DNA of 8,250 nt from Planctomycetota bacterium (GTDB lineage Bacteria; Planctomycetota; MHYJ01; JACPRB01). A program made the position numbers and the translations under genes. How positions within the stretch are numbered: position 1 is the stretch's first letter; every line of letters begins with the position of its first letter. The notes below the pieces were generated by a model that made no database searches, was not told the DNA's origin, and saw nothing but the letters and a program-made list of their open reading frames with translations. Positions 1 through 5,503 of this stretch are shown one piece after another. Location: the NCBI GenBank assembly GCA_016200125.1, contig JACQFK010000382.1, forward strand, positions 1-8,250, read 5' to 3'.

Positions 1-980
1 AAATGAACGTGCCCTGCTTCACGATTGGAAGCTGGTACGACTTCATGAACCAGGGTTCCATCCAAAGCTTCGTCGGGCGCCAGCACCAGGGCGGGCCAAA
101 TTCACGCGGTCAGCAGCAACTGGTGATTGGCCCGTGGTTGCATGGCGGTTATCCCAAGCCTACGAAGGTTGGCGACATGGTGTTCCCCGACGACGCGGGC
201 TGGGATGTCTATGGCCACATGGGAAAATGGTTCGACCACTATTTGAAGGGCGTCGACAACGGCGTGGAGAAGGACCCGCCCGTGCGCTACTACGTCATGG
301 GAGCGATGGGCGAGCCGAATTCCGCCGGCAACGTCTGGCGTACCGCCAAGGACTGGCCGATGTCTTCGCGCGCGGTTTCGATGTTCTTTCATCAAGGCGG
401 AGGACTGTCCGTGACCCCGCCCAAGGATGAAACATCCTTCACCTCCTACCTCAGCGACCCGTATCACCCGATGTCCATTCCCGGCGCGTCATTCCCCGGC
501 GCTAAGGATGCGCGCCCCTTTGAGCAACAGGCCGAGGTACGTACGTTTACCAGTGACGTGCTGACCGAACCGGTGGAATGGATCGGCCAGATGAAGGCCG
601 AGCTGTACGTATCCTCCACCGCGCGGGACACGGATTTTATCGTGCGCCTGAGCGATGTTTATCCCGATGGCCGGTCCATTCTCATCATGGATTATCCACG
701 CCGCGCGCGCTACCGCGAAGGGTTCACGAAGGAAGTGCTGATGGAGCCGGGCAAGGTGTACCAAGTGCCGCTGGAGGTGGGGTGGGTCAGCCAGGTGTTC
801 AATCGTGGGCACCGCATCCGTTTGACCGTGGCCAGTACGGGCGCGCCGCTGTACGAACCGAATCCTCAAAACGGAGAGGCGCTGACAATTGAATTTCCCT
901 CCAATGCCGTGATCGCCACCAACCGCATTCATCACGAGCGGGAATGCGCCTCACGCATCATCGCGCCGGTGGCGAAGTAG
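1..980 (+). CDS. CocE/NonD family hydrolase (peptidase S15 type), C-terminal part
   Basis: The reading frame is open at the left edge, and the ATG at position 3 is probably an internal Met. About 325 residues are visible, roughly the C-terminal half of a family usually 550-650 residues long. The end of the alpha/beta-hydrolase domain is present: GSWYDF (9-14) carries the likely catalytic Asp13, and IGPWLHGG (42-49) carries the likely catalytic His47. The nucleophilic Ser would lie outside the window. A C-terminal jelly-roll domain of the X-Pro dipeptidyl-peptidase C-terminal type follows from about residue 178, with a family-like NRGHRIRLTVASTGAP segment (268-282) and NPQNGE (287-292). Family members hydrolyse esters, amides or peptides, and the substrate cannot be told from sequence. 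Whether it is exported cannot be judged without the N-terminus. Third codon positions look less GC-biased than in the genes after 5500. No terminator is evident after the TAG stop. Confidence 0.9.
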   Translation, partial: MNVPCFTIGSWYDFMNQGSIQSFVGRQHQGGPNSRGQQQLVIGPWLHGGYPKPTKVGDMVFPDDAGWDVYGHMGKWFDHYLKGVDNGVEKDPPVRYYVMGAMGEPNSAGNVWRTAKDWPMSSRAVSMFFHQGGGLSVTPPKDETSFTSYLSDPYHPMSIPGASFPGAKDARPFEQQAEVRTFTSDVLTEPVEWIGQMKAELYVSSTARDTDFIVRLSDVYPDGRSILIMDYPRRARYREGFTKEVLMEPGKVYQVPLEVGWVSQVFNRGHRIRLTVASTGAPLYEPNPQNGEALTIEFPSNAVIATNRIHHERECASRIIAPVAK

Positions 981-1025
981 CCGCACGGGTCCGCTGACGG
1001 GATTGGATGGAGTTCGCGGGAGTCT

Positions 1026-1047
1026 TACTCGCACCCGACTCGCACCG
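1026..1047 (+). repeat. Upstream block of tRNA-end repeat, copy 1
   Basis: This 22-base block matches 3899-3920 at 21 of 22 positions. It contains ACTCGCACC twice, 11 bases apart. It lies 96 bases before the tRNA-end repeat at 1144, whereas the second block lies only 17 bases before its repeat, so about 79 bases were gained or lost between the two copies. It may be a recombinase arm site or simply flanking element sequence. The rest of 981-1143 holds no gene that can be supported. Confidence 0.6.
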
Positions 1048-1143
1048 AGCTTATCGTACTTGGTGAGATTGATACCCTTGGCGAACAGACGCGGCAATTG
1101 AACTCGCTGGAGGTCAACGAGATCCGCGTTTGCGTTGAAATTT

Positions 1144-1206
1144 CAGCGATCCCCGATCCGGATCACACCCAGGAGGTCAGGGGTTCGAGTCCCTTGGCGC
1201 CCACCA
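1144..1206 (+). repeat. tRNA-Val-like 3' half, attachment-site scar, copy 1
   Basis: Bases 1163-1206 fit the 3' half of a tRNA in standard numbering: T33, anticodon CAC (1164-1166), A37, 3' anticodon stem CCAGG (1169-1173), variable loop AGGTC, T arm AGGGG-TTCGAGT-CCCTT (1179-1195), acceptor strand GGCGCCC (1196-1202), discriminator A and encoded CCA (1204-1206). CAC in this loop would be a Val tRNA. The 5' half is absent: no GGGCGCC acceptor strand or D arm precedes it, and the bases before T33 do not complete a proper anticodon stem. This is what an integration event starting in the anticodon loop leaves behind. The 63-base unit matches 3938-4000 at 58 positions, and its last part (1173-1207) is identical to 5361-5395. 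The pairing scheme is read directly; the tRNA identity is inferred. Confidence 0.75.
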
Positions 1207-1716
1207 TTCCGGTATCAACCGAAACTTCTCGGTGGGTACCACGTGGTGGATGACTAGTCGCGATTCCTCGACGACGACCCGCTCCGCGACAAGCCGGAGC
1301 ACGCTCTGCTTCACTTCAAATGGCGGATCGTGTAGAGATCCGCGGACACGCTCGCAAAACACCCCCGAGCCCCTCCAGCAGCCGGAGTCCACGCTCTCGA
1401 TCCGAATGCTTCCCCTGTCCCTTCGTCTCTGCTCCAGCACCCCTCGATGCACTTCCGCCTGCTTGCGTCGTGATTCCAGTTCTCCAAGCTCGATGATCTC
1501 AGCCTGATACGCGTCGATCAGCCGCTGTACTTCCCGGTCGAGTGCCTTGAGTCTCCGATCCACGCGCTCCTCTTCCTGCTCCTCTCGCGGGTTCACCACA
1601 GGATCGCCGCGACCTTGCTCCTATTGCTCTTTAAGAACTTCCGGATCGGACAGGAGCCTCTTCACATGCTCCCAGATCCAACCTTCGCTCTCCCTCCCGA
1701 TGATCTTCTTCCCGTC
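1177..1716 (-). pseudogene. Serine site-specific recombinase, C-terminal remnant
   Basis: Read on the - strand, this matches the C-terminal part of a large serine recombinase. It shows a segment WIWEHVKRLLSDPEVL, then a charged coiled-coil region including LKALDREVQRLIDAYQAEI, then the terminal pattern EVKQSVLRLVAERVVVE and LVIHHVVPTEKFRLIP. The catalytic N-terminal domain and the zinc-ribbon region are missing. In-frame stops fall at 1717-1719 (TGA) and 1621-1623 (TAG). The stretch after the TAG can be read from a GTG at 1599 as 140 residues, but this cannot be an active recombinase. Its last residues (WWAPRDSNP) and its stop lie inside the tRNA-end repeat, as seen for integrase genes sitting next to their attachment site. 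The family assignment comes from recognised pattern, not a search. Confidence 0.75.
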
Positions 1717-1744
1717 TCAGGACCAGGGCTTGTCCTTGGGATAG

Positions 1745-1791
1745 CGGGTGCTGCTGGGCAATAATTGCCCGCGGTGGAAGGACAGCACCCG
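1745..1791. terminator. Nested inverted repeat, possible terminator of the kinase gene
   Basis: An outer 9-base stem pairs 1745-1753 (CGGGTGCTG) with 1783-1791 (CAGCACCCG). It encloses a second hairpin, 1756-1770, with stem GGGCAA/TTGCCC and loop TAA. The structure lies 27 bases past the stop of the leftward kinase gene, so it could end that transcript. No run of T follows on the - strand, which argues against a standard intrinsic terminator. It could instead be a recombination or protein-binding site, since it sits where the recombinase remnant breaks off. Confidence 0.4.
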
Positions 1792-1817
1792 CGTCGTCTC
1801 GGAGTTGATGGCCTCAG

Positions 1818-3761
1818 CTACGCGGGCCCCAGGCGCCGGAGGAGATCCGCTAAGGCGTCTCGTTGCTCGGCGAGTTCTTCCTTCGTGCGATCATAGGCCG
1901 CGGGCCCGACCTTATCCCTCTCGATCGTTCCCAAGTTCTTTTCCGCCATCGTGACTTGCGAGAGCTGCTCCATGAGGCGTGCCACGTCGACCGCTTCGCC
2001 CCGTCCGTGGCGCTCGTGGATCTCTCGGTACTTCTCCTGCACTTTCTGAACCACGGACTTTCGGAGCGCGCCCAGGAGCTCCACCGGCGCGCGATGACTC
2101 GCGTCGTATCGATCCGCAAGCCTCTGGTAATCCCCGAACAGGGAATTGGAGGGATCAACGGGGAGGAGACTCATCCGCACCCGCGCGCTCTCCAAGAACG
2201 CTCCCACCTCGGGATAGAGCTGGGCGATAAATGCCACTTCCGCCTGCGCGAGCAGCTCTCCCGCTTCTTTCCGCGCCAAGGCGACCTCGACCTCGTGCGA
2301 GAGGGCCTCGATCTCCATCTTGAGCGGGTCGTACCGCGACGAGAGCGTCTGCGCCTCGCGGACGAGAGACAAGACCTCGCTGCGTGCTTCGGCGTGCGAG
2401 CCTTCCTGAAGCATCCGCCGCACTTCAGCCACCCGTTCTTCGATCTTCGCGTAGTGGAGCCGCGTCTCCAGAAGATGCTCTTCCCAATGGGACTGCTTCT
2501 TGCGCATGCGCGTGCGCAGGAGGGCGTGCTTGAGTTCAGTCGCTCCCATCGGCCGGTGCTCTTCCGTCTCGAGATACCGTCCTGAGGAGACGATGTCTCC
2601 CAACTGACCGAGAAACTCCTCGATGGACCACCGCTTCTCGGGATCCTTGTCGCGTCCCACTTCGATCAGGGCCTCGAGCTCCTTTGAAATCCCCGGCAGA
2701 TAGTCCGCCACGTAGACCGGGTGGCGAGTCGCGGGGTCGAGAAGCCACTTGAAGATGCCCGTGCTCGAGAGTCCCTCGTAAGCCGCGCGGCCCGTCACCA
2801 GTTCGAACAGGATGGTCGAGAGTTGATAGACATCCGTCGCCTTGGTCACGGCGACTTCGGAGTCCACCTGCTCGGGGGCCATATACCGGGGCGTCCCGAT
2901 CTTGGCGCCCGGGGCGGTCTTTCCCCTGGTGGGGGACTCATCCGCCCACTTGCCGATCCCGAAGTCCATCATCACCGCGCGGCCATCGTCCTCGCGGATC
3001 ATGATGTTCTGGGGCTTGAGATCTCGGTGGATGATTCCTTTCGAGTGAACGTATTGGAGGGCCTCGCCGATCTCGCCCACGCGGCGAAGAGCCACGGCGA
3101 TCGGCATGCGGCGCTCTTTGTATTTCCCGAGGTGGTCGTGAAGCGTCTCGCCTTCCACGTAGTCCATGAGCAGGCACCAGCCCATCTTGGGATCCTGGAC
3201 GAGGCCCAGGCGCCGGACGATCCCGGGATGGTCGAGCCCCCGCAGCATGTCGTTTTCCTGGAGGAAGCGCCGCAGCGATTCCTCGACCATCACCGCCTCA
3301 AGATCAGGGTCCTTCTCCGTCGGCGGCCGCAGGACCTTGACGGCAATGTCGCGCTCCGAGAGGAGCAGCGGATCCAGAAGAGCGAGGAGATCGCGGTACT
3401 CTTCGGCGGCTCGCTCGCGGTCCTTCAGTCGTCGGTCGAGATATTCTTCAGAGAGCCGGTTGGCGGCGGCGTAAACCTTCTTTCGGATCTCGGGATCGGG
3501 GATGGGCTTGGAGAGGGGATGCATTCCGCCGGAACCGCGGACTTCGGAGACGGCGAAGGGGACGTCGTCCAGACCCAGCCATTTGGGGTCCTCTTCGCCG
3601 CGGACAATGCGCTCCGCAAGCAGCCCGATGGGGTTTTGGATCCTGCCCACGTAGATCTCGCCGAACGACCCTTTCGCGATCGGTTGGGGATTCAGGAGGG
3701 CGATCCCATTCTTCAGGCGGATCGGCTCGGCAGCTTTGGGAGGAGGGAGCGGCTCGGCCAT
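1818..3761 (-). CDS. Hanks-type Ser/Thr protein kinase with N-lobe insertion
   Basis: This 647-residue protein should phosphorylate Ser/Thr in partner proteins. All core kinase elements are intact: glycine loop GSFGEIYVG (31-39), ATP lysine K142 in IAVK, helix-C Glu169, catalytic loop HRDLKPQN (245-252), DFG (266-268), GTPRYMAPEQ (289-298) and DVYQL (310-314). It is an RD kinase, so activation-loop phosphorylation is plausible. The glycine loop and K142 are about 110 residues apart; some 20 is usual, so roughly 90 charged residues are inserted in the N-lobe. After about residue 400 the chain is Glu/Arg/Leu-rich and probably helical or coiled-coil. There is no membrane segment and no PASTA or FHA domain, so it is probably cytosolic. 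The ATG at 3761 is preferred; a GTG at 3818 would add 19 residues of unconvincing sequence, and neither has a clear ribosome site. It lies alone between two tRNA-end repeats. Confidence 0.9.
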   Translation of the reverse strand: MAEPLPPPKAAEPIRLKNGIALLNPQPIAKGSFGEIYVGRIQNPIGLLAERIVRGEEDPKWLGLDDVPFAVSEVRGSGGMHPLSKPIPDPEIRKKVYAAANRLSEEYLDRRLKDRERAAEEYRDLLALLDPLLLSERDIAVKVLRPPTEKDPDLEAVMVEESLRRFLQENDMLRGLDHPGIVRRLGLVQDPKMGWCLLMDYVEGETLHDHLGKYKERRMPIAVALRRVGEIGEALQYVHSKGIIHRDLKPQNIMIREDDGRAVMMDFGIGKWADESPTRGKTAPGAKIGTPRYMAPEQVDSEVAVTKATDVYQLSTILFELVTGRAAYEGLSSTGIFKWLLDPATRHPVYVADYLPGISKELEALIEVGRDKDPEKRWSIEEFLGQLGDIVSSGRYLETEEHRPMGATELKHALLRTRMRKKQSHWEEHLLETRLHYAKIEERVAEVRRMLQEGSHAEARSEVLSLVREAQTLSSRYDPLKMEIEALSHEVEVALARKEAGELLAQAEVAFIAQLYPEVGAFLESARVRMSLLPVDPSNSLFGDYQRLADRYDASHRAPVELLGALRKSVVQKVQEKYREIHERHGRGEAVDVARLMEQLSQVTMAEKNLGTIERDKVGPAAYDRTKEELAEQRDALADLLRRLGPA

Positions 3762-3898
3762 GCGTCGATACCCCGGTCGGTCCTGAGGAAGAGTACGCCA
3801 TCCATGAGCCGAATTCACCCATATTCCGGAAAATGCAATACTGAATCGCCCTGCCCTGAGGGCGCGGGTTGCAGCTGTAAAGTAGGGTCACCGCTCGC

Positions 3899-3920
3899 TA
3901 CTTGCACCCGACTCGCACCG
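3899..3920 (+). repeat. Upstream block of tRNA-end repeat, copy 2
   Basis: It matches 1026-1047 at 21 of 22 positions. Here it lies only 17 bases from the tRNA-end repeat, with a short intervening stretch (3921-3937) that still partly resembles bases just before copy 1. The region between the kinase start and this block (3819-3898) would hold the kinase promoter, but no convincing -35/-10 pair is visible there on the - strand. Confidence 0.6.
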
Positions 3921-3937
3921 CGCTGGCGTCGATATTC

Positions 3938-4000
3938 CAGCGATTCCCGATCCGGATCACACCCAAGAGGTCAGGGGTTCGAGTCCCTTGGAGCCCGCCG
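3938..4000 (+). repeat. tRNA-Val-like 3' half, attachment-site scar, copy 2
   Basis: This matches 1144-1206 at 58 of 63 positions, including the stretch before the tRNA part, so copies 1 and 2 share the same left flank. It is more decayed as a tRNA: the acceptor strand reads GGAGCCC instead of GGCGCCC, the 3' end is GCCG instead of ACCA, and the anticodon stem has an extra G-to-A change. The T arm AGGGG-TTCGAGT-CCCTT is intact. It separates the kinase segment from the toxin-antitoxin operon, whose promoter begins 13 bases further on. Confidence 0.72.
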
Positions 4001-4012
4001 AGTCGAACCCAC

Positions 4013-4041
4013 TTGCCCTCCCATCAGCAGCCGCCTATACT
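4013..4041 (+). promoter_or_regulatory. Promoter of the toxin-antitoxin operon, leaderless
   Basis: A -35 hexamer TTGCCC (4013-4018) and a -10 hexamer TATACT (4036-4041) are separated by 17 bases, close to the sigma-70 consensus. Transcription should start about 7 bases past the -10, at or next to the antitoxin ATG (4048). No Shine-Dalgarno sequence lies before that ATG. The mRNA is therefore predicted to be leaderless. The promoter sits just outside tRNA-end repeat copy 2. Confidence 0.6.
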
Positions 4042-4047
4042 GAATTC

Positions 4048-4278
4048 ATGAGCCACCTTCGCGCCAAGGTCAAAGACTGGCGCCTCATCTTGGACGAGCC
4101 GACAAGTCTTCCGGATGGGACGACGCTCGATCTCGTGCTCGATGACGAGGGGGACGATCTGACCCCGCAGGAACGCAAAGTTCTGGACGATGCGATTGCG
4201 AAGGCTTGGGCTTCAGCTCAGGCAGGCAAGCTCCGCCCCGCGGATCAATTGATCGCTGAACTCCGCGCCCGTCGATGA
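4048..4278 (+). CDS. Putative antitoxin of a ParE/RelE-type toxin-antitoxin pair
   Basis: This encodes a small 76-residue protein, charged at both ends. The N-terminal half contains LPDGTTLDLVLDDEGDDL (21-38). The rest, from LTPQERKVLDDAIAKAWA onward, is probably helical and ends in ADQLIAELRARR. Its layout fits the small antitoxins found upstream of ParE-type toxins: a part that may dimerise or bind DNA and a C-terminal helix that would wrap the toxin. I recognise no classic ribbon-helix-helix or Phd signature, so the role rests mainly on the 4-base overlap (ATGA) with the toxin gene and on size. The ATG at 4048 is chosen because a promoter ends 6 bases upstream; the longer frame from 3988 would start inside the tRNA-end repeat. 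Antitoxin-toxin pairs of this kind commonly repress their own promoter. Confidence 0.72.
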   Translation: MSHLRAKVKDWRLILDEPTSLPDGTTLDLVLDDEGDDLTPQERKVLDDAIAKAWASAQAGKLRPADQLIAELRARR

Positions 4279-4577
4279 CGGTCCGCATCGTCGTCACTCC
4301 CGAAGCAGAGGAGCAGGCCCGGACGATCGATACATGGTGGCGGAAAGAGCGACCCGCCGCTCCAGGCCTTTTCACCGAGGAACTCGCCGCTGCCTTCGCT
4401 CTACTCGGCGATGCGCCGCAGGCAGGACGTCGATATCCGCATCCGACCATGTCCGATGTCCGGCGCATCCTCCTTCGATCCAGCCGGTATCATGTCTATT
4501 ATCGGCTTCACGAGAACGATGTCGTCGTCCTCGCGGTTTGGAGCGGCGTGCGCGGAAGCGGCCCCGAACTCCGCTAG
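4275..4577 (+). CDS. ParE/RelE superfamily toxin
   Basis: This is a 100-residue protein of typical size for the ParE/RelE fold. It shows a first strand IVVTPEAEEQ (5-14), a long helical stretch with WWRKERP (21-27) and FTEELAAAFALL (33-44), the loop GRRYPHPT (51-58), and strands DVRRILLRSSRYHVYYRL (61-78) and DVVVLAVW (82-89). The DVRR..L....YHVYYR..  ..V.VLAVW pattern is characteristic of ParE-like toxins, which poison DNA gyrase in studied cases; RelE relatives cleave mRNA at the ribosome. Which target applies here cannot be read from the sequence. The ATG overlaps the antitoxin stop by 4 bases, so translation is coupled. The stop TAG is directly followed by the ATG of the next gene. No frame damage is seen. 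Confidence 0.85.
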   Translation: MTVRIVVTPEAEEQARTIDTWWRKERPAAPGLFTEELAAAFALLGDAPQAGRRYPHPTMSDVRRILLRSSRYHVYYRLHENDVVVLAVWSGVRGSGPELR

Positions 4578-5186
4578 ATGAAGCGTTCGACGTCAATCCC
4601 GGCCGCCCTGATTCTGGCCGTGACCGTTGGGGGCGTCGTCGCTTTGTACCGCGTGACCGAACCCCGGCGGACACGCGCGAAACTGATGGAGTTGGAAGGG
4701 GTCGATCTTCGGGCATCTTCCGGGCCGGCGCGGGCCCGCGTCGAATCGCTTTTCAACCGCTTCGCGGAGCCGGGGGCCGCCGGGATCTCGGCTCGCACAG
4801 GGCCGATGACGGTTCTTCGACTCGCGCCCGACACGGCGGCGGAACGCCTCCTTCTGGTCCGGACGGCGGATATCGGCGGGGATCAATCGGTCATGGTCTG
4901 GGATGTCGACAAGGGTTATCTCGACGCGCGAATCTGGGAGGAGAACGAGTCACGGATTGAGTCGATGCGGGCGTCGTTCCGACCGGAAGTCGACGCCTGG
5001 TGCATCGAGGCTCTGATCTCCAAGTCCGGGGAGAGGGCACGGCAATTCCGTCTCCTCCGGGAGGGGCGGTTCGTCCTTGTCCGCGTGGAAGACGAAAAGG
5101 GACGCGCGTTGCCGATGCCTCAGGGACTCCGAATGGGGTCCGTGGGCGGGACGGCCGAGGAATGGGCGTCCCTGCTGACGTCCTAA
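4578..5186 (+). CDS. Membrane-anchored or secreted protein of unknown function
   Basis: This is a 202-residue protein I do not recognise. Residues 7-24 form one hydrophobic segment after a short basic start (MKRS), suggesting a signal anchor with the rest outside the cytoplasm. The remaining part mixes strands and helices, for example LLLVRTADIGGDQSVMVWDV and FRLLREGRFVLVRVEDEKG, and has a single Cys in DAWCIEAL. The ATG directly abuts the toxin stop with no gap and no clear ribosome site, so it is probably translated by coupling and belongs to the toxin-antitoxin transcript. It could be an accessory protein of the module, unrelated cargo, or a chromosomal gene trapped between the repeats. 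The reading frame is intact. Confidence 0.75.
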   Translation: MKRSTSIPAALILAVTVGGVVALYRVTEPRRTRAKLMELEGVDLRASSGPARARVESLFNRFAEPGAAGISARTGPMTVLRLAPDTAAERLLLVRTADIGGDQSVMVWDVDKGYLDARIWEENESRIESMRASFRPEVDAWCIEALISKSGERARQFRLLREGRFVLVRVEDEKGRALPMPQGLRMGSVGGTAEEWASLLTS

Positions 5187-5360
5187 CGGGGCGGCGAGCT
5201 GGTCTTCTGGCTGGCTTGGTTGAAAGCCCCCGGTTTACGAGATGGCATTTTGAGAGAGCCGGTTCTTCGTGCCCTGCTCGTGAAATACGCGAGCTCGCCC
5301 AACCCCTGGATTCGCGAAGCTGCAGAATTGGCGCTGCGGCCCTGAACGGAGAAATCGCGC
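5187..5360 (+). other. Intergenic stretch with possible coding remnant
   Basis: Between the stop at 5186 and tRNA-end repeat copy 3 there is no gene with a credible start. In frame with the preceding gene, 5187-5345 stays open to a TGA at 5343-5345 and ends in ASSPNPWIREAAELALRP, a helix-like sequence that would suit the tail of a helical-repeat protein. It may be a leftover gene end brought in with an insertion, or chance in GC-rich DNA. No RNA gene, promoter or terminator is evident here. Confidence 0.25.
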
Positions 5361-5395
5361 GAGGTCAGGGGTTCGAGTCCCTTGGCGCCCACCAT
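5361..5395 (+). repeat. tRNA 3' end, attachment-site scar, copy 3
   Basis: This 35-base stretch is identical to 1173-1207: G43, variable loop AGGTC, T arm AGGGG-TTCGAGT-CCCTT, acceptor GGCGCCC, A, and encoded CCA (5392-5394). Identity with copy 1 starts only at the end of the anticodon stem; the bases before it differ from those at copies 1 and 2, and no 5' tRNA half is present. It marks the right boundary of the insertion block. The following 108 bases up to the ApbE-like gene contain no recognisable element other than a ribosome site. Confidence 0.75.
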
Positions 5396-5486
5396 CGTTG
5401 TTCTTGAAGCCGCGGGCGCGTCGGCAGGCGCCTTCCTTATTTCAGTACTTTTCGGCCGGGCTTTCCCCACGAAAACGCAGAGACTT

Positions 5487-5493
5487 GGGGAGG
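5487..5493 (+). promoter_or_regulatory. Ribosome binding site of the ApbE-like gene
   Basis: GGGGAGG ends 10 bases before the ATG at 5504. It supports that start, which also places a twin-arginine signal at the N-terminus. Confidence 0.6.
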
Positions 5494-5503
5494 CGGTCCC
5501 GGC

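Noticed and set aside
1144..1206. A functional tRNA gene at copy 1 (and likewise at copies 2 and 3).
   Set aside because: Only the 3' half fits; no matching 5' acceptor strand or D arm is present, and the 5' anticodon stem does not pair properly.
981..1251. Continued open frame after the hydrolase stop, running through the tRNA-end repeat.
   Set aside because: It has no start codon of its own with a ribosome site and runs across the repeat; long open frames are expected by chance in GC-rich DNA.
1323..1343. Small hairpin GCGGATC/GATCCGC.
   Set aside because: It lies inside the recombinase remnant, is only 7 base pairs, and has no T tract or second copy.
3762..3818. N-terminal extension of the kinase from a GTG at 3818.
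   Set aside because: The extra 19 residues look like non-coding translation, and the ATG at 3761 gives a natural start; there is no strong ribosome site for either, so this is a preference only.
2721..4043. Long + strand open frame of 440 codons opposite the kinase.
   Set aside because: It is antisense to an intact kinase with all catalytic motifs, and its end runs through the tRNA-end repeat.
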